Shown here in pieces: positions 50,631-58,732 of a stretch of DNA of 64,000 bases. The translations under genes were made by a program, and so were the position numbers. The first letter of the stretch is position 1, and every line of letters begins with the position of its first letter. The notes below the pieces were generated by a model, which was given only the letters and a program-made list of their open reading frames with translations, was not told the DNA's origin and did no database searches. The DNA is taken from the NCBI GenBank assembly GCA_037446495.1, contig JBBIIL010000003.1, positions 1 through 64,000 on the forward strand, read 5' to 3'. Origin of the DNA: CAIXZV01 sp037446495 (GTDB lineage Bacteria > Chloroflexota > Limnocylindria > Limnocylindrales > CSP1-4).

Positions 50631-52040
50631 TCAGTTGACTGCTGCCGGCCGGATGTTCTGGTTCAGGTGGAACGTGTTGTTGGGGTCCAGCCGACGCTTG
50701 AGTTGTGCCAGCCGCGCATAGGTCGCGGACCCATAGGCGTCGCGGATCCGGTCGTCGCCCTCTGAGCCGAGGAAGTTCACGTAGACACCGTCGGTCCACG
50801 GAGCCATGGCGCTGAAGGCACCCCGCGCCCACGCGATCCCCGCCTCGTCGTCGGCGGCCCGGTCCCACGTGCCGATGATGTTGAGCGTGAACGCTGCGTC
50901 TCGATGTGCGAAGGCCGTCGCCTCCCGCTCGACTCGGCCGACCGCGCCGCCCATCTGATGAAGGTGCAGCTGCCCGAATGGGACGGGCTTCCGGTCCGAC
51001 CACTCCACCAGAGTCGTGAGGAACTCGGACTCGAGGGATCGGAGGTATCCGGACTTCCAGTACTGCCGCTGGCCGGCCGGCGCCGTCGGGTCGAGCATCG
51101 TCTGGAGCGCGTTGTAGGGCAACGGCCCGAGCAGGTCGGCGCTAGGCTCGAGCGCCTTGAGCGGCCGCAGCGCACGCTCGCCCACGGCTGCGTCGCCCGC
51201 ATGGCAGGCCGCGATCGCGACCGCCGGACGCCCCTGGAGATCAGCCGGCACGAACGGCGCCGGCGGCGCGGTGATCAGGGCCGCGAGCAGCGTGAGATCG
51301 TCGTCAGCGGAAGCCGACAGATCGCGGAACGCCTCGAGGACCTCAGCCGTCCGCGCGGCCGGGAAGATCGCCATGCCGCCAGTCACCGTGGTCACGGGGT
51401 GGACGCGGAACGTCATCGACGTGACGACCCCGAAGTTGCCGCCGCCGCCGCGAAGACCCCACAGAAGGTCCGGGTCCCCGTCCGCACCTGCCCGGACGAC
51501 GGTTCCGTCCGCAGTCACCACCTCTGCGCCGACGAGGTTGTCGCAGGCGAGCCCATGGCGACGCTGCAGCCACCCGATTCCGCCGCCGAGGGTGAAGCCG
51601 GCCACGCCGGTCGTGGAGACCAGACCGCCGGTCGTGTGGAGCCCGGCGTCCGCGAGCGCGGCGTCGAATGAGCCCCAGGTGTGACCTCCTCCGATCCGCG
51701 CGACACCGGCAGCCGGGTTCAGGTCCACGGACCGCATCGATGACACGTCGAGCACGAGCCCGTTGTCACAGGTCCCGAACCCGGCGACGTTGTGGCCGCC
51801 GGATCGCACGGAGATCTCGAGCCCGGCCTCCCGGGCGAACCGGATGCCCGCCGCGACGTCCGCGTTCGAGGCACATCGCAGGATTGCGGCCGGGTACCGA
51901 TCGATCATCCCGTTCCAGACGCGTCGCGCGTCGCCGTACTCCGGGTCGCTCGGCCGTACGAAGCTCCCGGAGACCTTAGCAGCAAGGGTGGCCAGGGCAC
52001 CTTCGGGCAGGTCTCGGCTGGTCGTTTCGCGATCGGACAT
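50631..52040 (-). CDS. FAD-binding oxidoreductase, berberine-bridge-enzyme type
   Basis: The 469-residue enzyme has the PCMH FAD domain: YPAAILRCASNADVAAGIRFA, the flavin-linking His in ISVRSGGHNVAGFG, TTGVAGFTLGGGIGWLQRRHG, ADGTVVRAGADGDPDLLWGLRGGGGNFG. The C-terminal BBE segment ends LDPNNTFHLNQNIRPAA. The second, cysteinyl, flavin link of berberine bridge enzymes is absent: the position reads GLVSTTG instead of a GxCPTVG type sequence, so single covalent attachment is expected. Substrates in this family are sugars, alkaloids or polyketides. SD GGAG lies 8 bases before the ATG. With the Crp gene it sits between two copies of the pnp 3' end. Confidence 0.9.
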   Translation of the reverse strand: MSDRETTSRDLPEGALATLAAKVSGSFVRPSDPEYGDARRVWNGMIDRYPAAILRCASNADVAAGIRFAREAGLEISVRSGGHNVAGFGTCDNGLVLDVSSMRSVDLNPAAGVARIGGGHTWGSFDAALADAGLHTTGGLVSTTGVAGFTLGGGIGWLQRRHGLACDNLVGAEVVTADGTVVRAGADGDPDLLWGLRGGGGNFGVVTSMTFRVHPVTTVTGGMAIFPAARTAEVLEAFRDLSASADDDLTLLAALITAPPAPFVPADLQGRPAVAIAACHAGDAAVGERALRPLKALEPSADLLGPLPYNALQTMLDPTAPAGQRQYWKSGYLRSLESEFLTTLVEWSDRKPVPFGQLHLHQMGGAVGRVEREATAFAHRDAAFTLNIIGTWDRAADDEAGIAWARGAFSAMAPWTDGVYVNFLGSEGDDRIRDAYGSATYARLAQLKRRLDPNNTFHLNQNIRPAAVN

Positions 52041-52150
52041 CGTGTCGCTCCTTCACTCCGGCTGATCGGTGTTCGCTCACCTCCGACGATGCGGCCCAAG
52101 GGCCGCGCCCGTCAGCGACCTTGGCTTCGGGAGCGGGGAACCTTTGCTCC

Positions 52151-52918
52151 TCAGGGCGTCGTCGGCCACGACTCCTCGTGCAGGCGTTCCGGCGCCAGCA
52201 GGACGACGCCGTCGCGTCCCGTCTCGACCAGGCCCGCGGTCCGGAGGTCGCGGAGCACCCGGACGACAACCTCCCGACTCGTCCCGACGGCGTCGGCGAG
52301 GGCCGCCTGCGAGATCCGCGCAACGAGGCGACCCGAACCTCGGCCTGGCTGGGCGATGTCGAGCAGGTGTCGCGCGACCTTCTGGCGGAGCCCCGAGAAG
52401 GTGCTCCCCACGAGCTCGCCCTGGTACGCGATGATGCGGTCCGAGAGTTCGGCCAACAGGGCGACGGCGATCGCTGGATCCGTCGTCGAGAGCTCGCGCG
52501 CACGGCCAGGGCGAAGCGCCAAGACTCGCGTGTCGCGGAGCGCCACCGCCGCGACAACATTCGGAAGCTCCGAGAACAGCGACCCGAAGCCGAGCTGCGC
52601 CCCGCCCCGCGCGTAGCGGATCGTCGCCTGTCGTCCGTCGGGTGATGACGCGACGATCCTCACGAGGCCGTTGACCAGCAACATGGCGAATGGCGGCCCG
52701 CCCTCCGGATGGATGACACCGCCGGCAGGCACGACGTAGTCGAGGGCATCGTCGAGGAGTTGGACGAGCGACGCCATCGGCGCGCGGCCGAGGAACGACA
52801 GCCGCACGGCCGCTGCGATCTCCGGGTCATCGAGCGGCGCACGTGACAGCTTCGCGTCGGGCTGCGGATTCGGTCCGCTCATCGCCGGGTCGGTCGAGTT
52901 TCGGATCCTCGATTCCAT
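52151..52918 (-). CDS. Crp/Fnr-family transcriptional regulator
   Basis: The 255-residue product has an N-terminal cyclic-nucleotide-binding-type beta barrel (VVPAGGVIHPEGGPPFAMLL, GSLFSELPNVVAAVAL) and a C-terminal winged helix (RISQAALADAVGTSREVVVR, VLRDLRTAGLVETGRDGVVL). No Cys set for an Fnr iron-sulfur cluster is present. The ATG at 52918 lies 7 bases after TACCCT on the minus strand, the leaderless pattern. It precedes the FAD oxidase by 110 bases on the same strand and probably regulates it. Both lie inside the presumed insertion at the pnp end. Confidence 0.9.
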   Translation of the reverse strand: MESRIRNSTDPAMSGPNPQPDAKLSRAPLDDPEIAAAVRLSFLGRAPMASLVQLLDDALDYVVPAGGVIHPEGGPPFAMLLVNGLVRIVASSPDGRQATIRYARGGAQLGFGSLFSELPNVVAAVALRDTRVLALRPGRARELSTTDPAIAVALLAELSDRIIAYQGELVGSTFSGLRQKVARHLLDIAQPGRGSGRLVARISQAALADAVGTSREVVVRVLRDLRTAGLVETGRDGVVLLAPERLHEESWPTTP

Positions 52919-52943
52919 GCGCGAGAGGGTACGGCAGGAATCG

Positions 52944-52968
52944 AAAGGCCCGGCGTCACCGCCGGGCC
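52944..52968 (-). terminator. Rho-independent-type terminator of pnp
   Basis: On the minus strand GGCCCGGCG, loop GTGA, CGCCGGGCC forms a perfect 9-bp stem followed by TTTCG. It lies 30 bases after the pnp stop. A diverged copy occurs at 50454-50475. Confidence 0.7.
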
Positions 52969-52997
52969 CCTCGCGGGTGCGCTTGGTGAGCGCGCTG

Positions 52998-55577
52998 CTA
53001 CTTCGCCAGGTGGCGCTGCATCGCGGCCTTGCGGGAGAGGTTGACGCGGCCCTGGCGGTCGATCTCGGTGACCACCACCATGACCTCGTCGCCCACCGAC
53101 ACGACGTCCTCGACGGACGGCACGTGGTAGTCGGCGAGCTCGCTGATCCGGACGAGGCCCTCCTTGCCCGGCAGGATCTCGACGAAGCAGCCGAAGGTCA
53201 TCAGCCGGGTGACCTTGCCCAGGTACAGCGATCCCACCTCGACCTCGCGGGTGAGGCTCTCGATCCAGGTGACCGCCTTGCGCGAGTTCTCGCCGGAGAC
53301 GGCCGCGATCTCCACGGTGCCGTCGTCCTCGACGTTGATCTCGGTGCCGGTCTCCTCCTGGATCTTGCGGATCATCGAGCCGCCCTTGCCGATGATCTCG
53401 CGGATCTTCTCGGGGTTGATCTTGATGGTGATGATGCGCGGCGCGAAGTCGCTCATCGTCTCGCGGGCGGTCGGCAGGACCGCGGTCATCCGCTCAAGGA
53501 TGAACAGGCGGGCGGCGAGTGCCTGCTTGAGGCCCTCGCGGATGACCCGCTCGTCGATGCCCTTGACCTTGATGTCCATCTGGAGGGCGGTGATGCCCTC
53601 CGTGGTGCCGGTCACCTTGAAGTCCATGTCGCCGATCGAGTCCTCCTTGCCGAGGATGTCGGTCAGCACGATGAAGTTACCGGTGTCCCCATCCATGACC
53701 AGGCCCATGGCCGCGCCGGCCACCGGCGCCTTGATCGGCACGCCCGCGTCCATCAGGGCGAGGGTGGACCCGCAGGTCGAGGCCATCGAGGTGGAGCCGT
53801 TGCCGGCCACGACCTCTGAGACGAGGCGGATCGTGTACGGGAACTCGTCGTGGCTCGGCAGGACCGGCAGGAGCGCCCGGCCGGCGAGGTTGCCGTGGCC
53901 GATGTCCCGGCGGGACGGGCCGCGCATGGGCTTGTTCTCGCCCGTGCTGTACGGCGGGAAGTTGTAGTGGTGGAGGTACCGCTTCTCGGTCTCGGGGCTG
54001 ATCGTGTCGATCCGCTGCACATCCGAGGACGGGCCGAGCGTGGCGACGGTCAGCGCCTGGGTCTGGCCGCGGGTGAACAGGCCGGAGCCGTGCGCACGGG
54101 GCAGGAGGCCGACCTCGACCGAGATCGGGCGGATCTCGTCGATGGCGCGGCCGTCCATGCGGATGCCCTCGGCGAGGACGACCTTGCGGACGGTCTTCTT
54201 CTGGACGAGCCCGAAGAGACCCTTGCTGACGCGGGCGTTCCGGCGGGCGGCCTCGATGAGCCGGGCCGACTCGTCCTTGTCCGTGCGGGTGGCGCGGATC
54301 CCGTCGGCGATGCCGGCGGAGAGCGTGTCCAGACGGGCGGGCAGGTCGTTGCCGAACCAGATCAGCAGGTTCGCGGTCGCCTCGGCGTCCGGCAGCGCAC
54401 GGTGGCTCTGCGAGAGCTCGATGCCGAAGTACGCGGCGAGCGTGCCCAGCTTGTAGTTCTCGAGGTCCGGGTAGCCCTCCCGGGCGATCACGAACGTGTC
54501 CAGGTAGTTGCCCTGCGACACCTTGGCGCCCAGGGCCTCCTCGATGAAGCCGAGGTCGAACCCCACGCTGTGGCCGACGAACGGAGCGACGCCGACGAAG
54601 TCCGCGATCTTGCGCGCGGCCTCAGCCGGGCTCGGGGCGCCCTTGACGTCCTTGTCGCTGATGCCGTGCATCTGGTGGCCGACGATGGCGCGGCCCGGGT
54701 TGACGAGCGATGACCACCTGTCGGTGATCTTGCCGCCCTTGACACGCACGGCCGCGACCTCGACGAGGTCCGCCATCTTGGGGTCCGTGCCGGTGGTCTC
54801 GACGTCCACGACCACGAACTCGCCGCCGGCCTTGGCCAGCTCGACGAACCGCAGGACGGAGTTCGTCTGCGGCTCGATGTACGGCACGCGCTTGGCCTTG
54901 CCGACGAGCTCGCGCAGCTTCTCCTGGATCTCGACGATCGGCTGGAGCGAGCGCTGCGCGAACAGGATGGCCTCGGCCATCACGTCCTCGGGCAGGATCT
55001 TGACGCCCGCCTCCACCATCATGATCGCGTCGCGGGTGCCCGAGACGACGAGGTCGAGCTCGGACTCGGCGAGCTGGCTGATGGTCGGGTTGATCACGAA
55101 CTCGCCGTCGATCCGCCCGATGCGAATCGCCGCGACCGGACCCTGGAACGGGATCTCGCTGATCGACAGCGCTGCGGACGCGGCGATGGTGCCCAGGACG
55201 TCCGGATCGTTCTCCTGGTCCGTCGACATGACGGTGATCACGATCTGGATGTCGTCCTTGTACCCCTCGGGGAACAGCGGGCGGATTGGCCGGTCGGTCA
55301 GGCGAGCGGCGAGGATGGCCTGCTCGGACGCGCGGCCCTCGCGCTTGATGAATCCGCCCGGGATCTTCCCGGCGGCGTACATGCGCTCCTCGAAGTCAAC
55401 GGTGAGCGGGAAGAAGTCCAGGCCGGGGCGGGGCTCGCTCCGGTTGGCGGTGCCGAGGACGAGGGTGTCCCCGTAGCGGACGGTGACGGCGCCGCCAGCG
55501 AGGCCGGCGAGCTTGCCGGTCTCGAGCGTGAGGGTGCGTCCGCCGAGCTCGATCGCGAGCGTTGTGGGTGTGGGCAC
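52998..55577 (-). CDS. pnp: Polynucleotide phosphorylase with an inserted DEDDh 3'-5' exonuclease domain
   Basis: The 859-residue protein (normal PNPase about 700) contains RNase PH domain 1 (residues 1-225), a DnaQ/RNase T-type exonuclease (about 252-408), a helical linker to 470, RNase PH domain 2 (470-700), KH (712-757) and S1 (781-850). PNPase signatures are intact: AGNGSTSMASTCGSTLALMD for phosphate binding, DILGKEDSIGDMDF with the catalytic Asp residues, and IIGKGGSMIRKIQEETG in KH. The exonuclease keeps all DEDDh residues: D258 and E260 in VVVDVETTG, D341 in GHSVGFDLGF, H392 and D397 in SHRALPDAEAT. It replaces much of the usual all-helical domain. The start is GTG 55577 after a perfect AAGGAGGT. 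Confidence 0.95.
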   Translation of the reverse strand: MPTPTTLAIELGGRTLTLETGKLAGLAGGAVTVRYGDTLVLGTANRSEPRPGLDFFPLTVDFEERMYAAGKIPGGFIKREGRASEQAILAARLTDRPIRPLFPEGYKDDIQIVITVMSTDQENDPDVLGTIAASAALSISEIPFQGPVAAIRIGRIDGEFVINPTISQLAESELDLVVSGTRDAIMMVEAGVKILPEDVMAEAILFAQRSLQPIVEIQEKLRELVGKAKRVPYIEPQTNSVLRFVELAKAGGEFVVVDVETTGTDPKMADLVEVAAVRVKGGKITDRWSSLVNPGRAIVGHQMHGISDKDVKGAPSPAEAARKIADFVGVAPFVGHSVGFDLGFIEEALGAKVSQGNYLDTFVIAREGYPDLENYKLGTLAAYFGIELSQSHRALPDAEATANLLIWFGNDLPARLDTLSAGIADGIRATRTDKDESARLIEAARRNARVSKGLFGLVQKKTVRKVVLAEGIRMDGRAIDEIRPISVEVGLLPRAHGSGLFTRGQTQALTVATLGPSSDVQRIDTISPETEKRYLHHYNFPPYSTGENKPMRGPSRRDIGHGNLAGRALLPVLPSHDEFPYTIRLVSEVVAGNGSTSMASTCGSTLALMDAGVPIKAPVAGAAMGLVMDGDTGNFIVLTDILGKEDSIGDMDFKVTGTTEGITALQMDIKVKGIDERVIREGLKQALAARLFILERMTAVLPTARETMSDFAPRIITIKINPEKIREIIGKGGSMIRKIQEETGTEINVEDDGTVEIAAVSGENSRKAVTWIESLTREVEVGSLYLGKVTRLMTFGCFVEILPGKEGLVRISELADYHVPSVEDVVSVGDEVMVVVTEIDRQGRVNLSRKAAMQRHLAK
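54354..54824 (-). other. DEDDh exonuclease domain within pnp
   Basis: This part of pnp encodes a stand-alone type exonuclease fold: EFVVVDVETTGTDPKMADLV opens it, then NPGRAIVGHQMHGISDKDV, APFVGHSVGFDLGFIEEALG, LDTFVIAREGYPDLENYKLG and LSQSHRALPDAEATANLL. Such domains degrade RNA or DNA hydrolytically from the 3' end using two metal ions. The reading frame runs through without a break on both sides. Confidence 0.9.
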
Positions 55578-55642
55578 AGGAATGCGACCTCCTTGGTCGT
55601 CGTTCGGGAGCAGGGTCCCTGGGCGGGTGGGCCGAGATGGTC

Positions 55643-55695
55643 CGCTTGCTGGTGTCTCGCCGGTAGCAAGCGACCCCGGGGCGGACCCGGGGTCG
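55643..55695 (-). promoter_or_regulatory. Two adjacent hairpins in the rpsO-pnp intercistronic region
   Basis: CGCTTGCT (55643-55650) pairs with AGCAAGCG (55665-55672), an 8-bp stem. CGACCCCGGG (55671-55680) pairs with CCCGGGGTCG (55686-55695), a perfect 10-bp stem with a 5-base loop. They share two bases, so they may be alternative or stacked. In Escherichia coli the same rpsO-pnp gap holds a terminator and an RNase III processed stem through which PNPase controls its own mRNA; a similar role here is inference. There is no T-run. Confidence 0.55.
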
Positions 55696-55707
55696 AGGCG
55701 GCGACGA

Positions 55708-55977
55708 TTAGCGGCGGAGTCCGAGCGAGCCGATCACGGCCCGGTAGCGCGTCGCGTCCTTCTTGATGAGGTACGCGAGCAGGCGCCGGCGCTGACCCAC
55801 GAGCTTGAGGAGGCCGCGGCGCGAATGGTTGTCCTTCGGGAAGCGGCGGAGGTGCTCGTTCAGGTCCCGGATCCGCTCGGTGAGGAGCGCGATCTGGACC
55901 TCGGGCGAACCCGTGTCGCCGTCTTTGACGGCGTACTCGGTGATGACCTCTTGCTTCTTCTCCCGCGCGAGCGGCAC
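55708..55977 (-). CDS. rpsO: 30S ribosomal protein S15
   Basis: S15 binds 16S rRNA early in small-subunit assembly. The 89-residue product has exactly the usual length and shows EKKQEVITEYAVKDGDTGSP, EVQIALLTERIRDLNEHL, FPKDNHSRRGLLKLVGQRRR and LLAYLIKKDATRYRAVIG. The GTG at 55977 lies 6 bases after GGAGG. The rpsO-pnp order is conserved widely. The 236 bases upstream, to the Gfo/Idh gene, show nothing recognisable. Confidence 0.97.
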   Translation of the reverse strand: MPLAREKKQEVITEYAVKDGDTGSPEVQIALLTERIRDLNEHLRRFPKDNHSRRGLLKLVGQRRRLLAYLIKKDATRYRAVIGSLGLRR

Positions 55978-56213
55978 TCGATCCTCCGACACGAACGATG
56001 GCGTGGCTAAACAGTGTCTTCTTCTTCGACCGGCGGAGAATAGCAGGATGGCGCCAGATCCGACAAATCGCGGGTCGAGGGGCGGGTGCCCGTCGCCTCC
56101 CGAGCTGGGGCCGTCTCGATCCGGACCTGCGGTCGGCCGGGCGATCATCGCGCCCCTCCATCCGCGCGCCGCCGACGCCGCGGCGCGCGGCGCGCCTTCC
56201 TGTCGGCGGCCGC

Positions 56214-57197
56214 TCAGCCCCCCGCCGCGAATAGCCGCTCGATGGCCCGCGCGTTCGCCACAGCGTCCGCAGGCGGGACCGGCGGCGGCGATCCCGCTAG
56301 GACCGCGGCCGCGAAGGCGTCCGCCTCGCACGCGTACGGGTCCGCGGGGGCGAACTCGATGACGTCCGTCGCCGGGTCCACCGGCGGGTCGCCGCCCTGG
56401 GTCACGAAGATCCGCGTGGGACGGTCAGGCGGGATGTTGAACGGGATCTCGATCGACGCCCGCCCCTCGGTCCCGTACACGTCGACCCGCTGGTCCGACT
56501 CGACGCGGGTGGCGCAGGTGAACGAGGCCAGGCCCGACGAGAAGGCCAGCGTCCCGCTCGTGAGGATGTCCACGCCCGACGTCGGGTCCCGGACGATCGT
56601 CGCCGCCACCGAGGCAGGCTCCTCAGCGAACAGCATCCGCGAGAGGTTGACGGCGTAGCAGCCGATGTCGTAGAGGGCGCCGCCCCCGTCTGCGAGGACG
56701 TTGCGAATGTTCGCCGGGTCGTCGTTGAAGTAGGAGAACCAGCTGTCCACCGCGGAGAGCCGGCCGATCCGGCCCGACGCGACGACCTCACGCAGCGCGA
56801 TCCAGCTGGGGTGGTGACGGTACATGAACGCCTCCATCAGGAGCCGTCCCGCCGCATCGGCCGCGGCGAACATGCGCTCGGCGTCGGCTGCCGTGAGGGC
56901 TATCGGCTTCTCGCACAGGACGTGCTTGCCTGCCTGGAGGGCCCTGATCGTCCACGCCGTGTGCAGGTGGTTGGGCAGGGGGATGTAGACCGCGTCCACC
57001 GCAGGGTCGGCCAGGAGGGCCTCGTACGAGCCGTGCCACCGCGGGATCCCATGCCGGCCGGCGGCGGCGCGCGCGGACTCGTCCGAGCGCGACGCAATCG
57101 CAACAAGCTCGCCCAGCTGCGAGCGGCGGAGCCCGGGAATGACCTTCTCGGTGGCGATCTTCGCCGTCGAGAGAACCCCCCACCGGATCTTGTCCAT
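56214..57197 (-). CDS. Gfo/Idh/MocA-family sugar oxidoreductase, possibly D-xylose dehydrogenase
   Basis: The 327-residue enzyme has an N-terminal NAD(P)-binding fold (WGVLSTAKIATEKVIPGLRR), VDAVYIPLPNHLHTAW and the catalytic-lysine motif GKHVLCEKPIAL. A GFO_IDH_MocA C-terminal sheet follows (RLLMEAFMYRHHPSWIALRE, GALYDIGCYAVNLSRML). The sequence style matches the dihydrodiol dehydrogenase/NADP-dependent D-xylose dehydrogenase branch, and its place opposite the xylose regulator supports a pentose role. GGAGG lies 5 bases before the ATG at 57197. No active-site residue is missing. Confidence 0.88.
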   Translation of the reverse strand: MDKIRWGVLSTAKIATEKVIPGLRRSQLGELVAIASRSDESARAAAGRHGIPRWHGSYEALLADPAVDAVYIPLPNHLHTAWTIRALQAGKHVLCEKPIALTAADAERMFAAADAAGRLLMEAFMYRHHPSWIALREVVASGRIGRLSAVDSWFSYFNDDPANIRNVLADGGGALYDIGCYAVNLSRMLFAEEPASVAATIVRDPTSGVDILTSGTLAFSSGLASFTCATRVESDQRVDVYGTEGRASIEIPFNIPPDRPTRIFVTQGGDPPVDPATDVIEFAPADPYACEADAFAAAVLAGSPPPVPPADAVANARAIERLFAAGG

Positions 57198-57273
57198 GCC
57201 TGCCTCCAGCCTCGGCCTTGTCCGATGGTGCCTTGCCGGGGCACGCTCGTCGGGACCGAACCACGTCCGTAAC

Positions 57274-57302
57274 TTGACAGCAACCTTCTGGAGGCTCAGT
57301 CT
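57274..57302 (+). promoter_or_regulatory. Promoter of the ROK regulator gene
   Basis: A consensus TTGACA at 57274-57279 is followed after 17 bases by CAGTCT at 57297-57302. A small palindrome CTGTCACAG at 57301-57309 covers the expected transcription start and may be an operator. Confidence 0.5.
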
Positions 57303-57335
57303 GTCACAGATTTGAGCGGGAGGAACACAAACCCT

Positions 57336-58571
57336 GTGAGGCCCATCCGGGTGGATCTCGGCCAGCGGAGTGAGACCGTACGGCGCGCCAACCTGAGCGC
57401 CATCGTCCACACGCTCCACGAGGACGGCCCTCAGTCACGATCCGACCTCGTTGCCCGCACGGGACTGACCCGCAGCGCAATCCGCGCGCTTGTTGGCGAG
57501 TTGACGGCGTCCGGCCTCGCCACCGAGGACCGCGCGGTGCACCTCGGGCGGCCCGGTCGCCCGTCGCCCGAGGTCTCGCTCGTCGCCGATGCCGCCGTGG
57601 CCGTCTCCTTCTCGATCGGCGTGGACTCGCTGTCGGCCGCGATCGTCGGGCTGGGCGGGGTGGTCCTGGGTGTCGTCCACGCGGACCGCCCACGGGGCCA
57701 CGACTTCGTGCGCTCGATCGTGGACGACCTCGTGACGCTCCTCGACCGCCTGCCCGCAGGACGCCCTGCCGAGGACGTCGTGGTCGCGGTGGGGGTCGCA
57801 GTCGCCGGTGTGGTGCGGAGTCGCGACGGCCTCGTCGAGACCGCGCCGAACCTGGGCTGGACCGGCGTCCCGCTCGGCGCTCTGCTCGCGGCGCGGCTCG
57901 ACTGGAGCGTGCCCGTGATCGTCCGCAACGAGGCCGACCTCGGGGTCCTGGCCGAGCATCGGCGCGGCGCCGCCGTGGGCATCGACGACGTGCTCTACAT
58001 CCACGGCGAGGTGGGCGTCGGCGGCGGGTTGCTCGTGGACGGGCACCCCCTCTCCGGAGCCGCGGGGTACGCCGGTGAGATCGGCCATTTCCCGGCCGTC
58101 CGTCCGGGGATCCCGTGTCGCTGCGGCTCGTCGGGCTGCTGGGAGACGGTCGTCGGCGCGGGTGCCCTGCTCGAGCGGGCTGGCTTCCCCCGCGACGCGG
58201 GCGCCCAGGGCATCGAGCGCGTCTTCGCGGGCGCTGCGGCGGGCGACGCGACAGCGCTCGCGGCCCTCGAGGCCACCGGTCGCGAGCTGGGCATCGTCCT
58301 GGGCGGCTTCGTCAACTCCTTCAACCCGCGCCTGGTCGTCCTCGGCGGGCTCTTCAGCCAGCTCTACCCGTACGCGCAGGATGCCATCTGGGCGGAGCTC
58401 GAGCATCACTCCCTGCCAGCGCCGCGCGCGCTCGTGCGTGTCGTTCCGGCGACCCTCGGCGGGGACGCGCCGCTCCTCGGAGCGGCCGAGGTCGCCCTGG
58501 AGCCAGTCCTCGCGGACCCGGCAGGCCGATTTGGGTCACGCGTGGGCGTGCCCGTGCTGGCGAGCGCCTGA
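57336..58571 (+). CDS. ROK-family transcriptional repressor, XylR-like
   Basis: ROK repressors combine a winged helix with a sugar-kinase-like fold and release DNA when sugar binds. The 411-residue product has the helix-turn-helix (ANLSAIVHTLHEDGPQSRSD, LVARTGLTRSAIRALVGELT), the effector core VGVAVAGVVRSRDGLVETAP, VLYIHGEVGVGGGLLVDGHP and AGYAGEIGHF. The zinc site CRCGSSGCWE is complete. The GTG at 57336 is taken as start because GGGAGGA lies at 57318-57324; a TTG at 57312 is less likely. Followed by the xylose ABC transporter genes, it most likely controls them. Confidence 0.9.
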   Translation: MRPIRVDLGQRSETVRRANLSAIVHTLHEDGPQSRSDLVARTGLTRSAIRALVGELTASGLATEDRAVHLGRPGRPSPEVSLVADAAVAVSFSIGVDSLSAAIVGLGGVVLGVVHADRPRGHDFVRSIVDDLVTLLDRLPAGRPAEDVVVAVGVAVAGVVRSRDGLVETAPNLGWTGVPLGALLAARLDWSVPVIVRNEADLGVLAEHRRGAAVGIDDVLYIHGEVGVGGGLLVDGHPLSGAAGYAGEIGHFPAVRPGIPCRCGSSGCWETVVGAGALLERAGFPRDAGAQGIERVFAGAAAGDATALAALEATGRELGIVLGGFVNSFNPRLVVLGGLFSQLYPYAQDAIWAELEHHSLPAPRALVRVVPATLGGDAPLLGAAEVALEPVLADPAGRFGSRVGVPVLASA

Positions 58572-58685
58572 CGTGGCGAAGACTGTCGTCACCCAGATTC
58601 CCAACGCCCATCGGGGCGCTCAGCAGGAAAGGGGGGTGCCATCGCAGTACCCTACAGCGGTTCGCTAAACGCACGGATGTCGTTG

Positions 58686-58706
58686 GGCCTGCGACAAACG
58701 CAGGCC
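58686..58706 (+). promoter_or_regulatory. Inverted repeat upstream of xylF, operator candidate
   Basis: GGCCTGCG (58686-58693) and CGCAGGCC (58699-58706) form a perfect 8-bp dyad around ACAAA. It lies 27 bases before the xylF ATG, just upstream of its ribosome binding site. It could be the ROK repressor site or an mRNA hairpin. Confidence 0.45.
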
Positions 58707-58732
58707 GTCGATCGGAGGAGGAGATACCGCTC

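Noticed and set aside
50480..50633. C-terminal extension of the FAD oxidase
   Set aside because: The oxidase ends with a normal family C-terminus at 50631; the following in-frame codons match the end of pnp and its terminator, so they are a displaced remnant.
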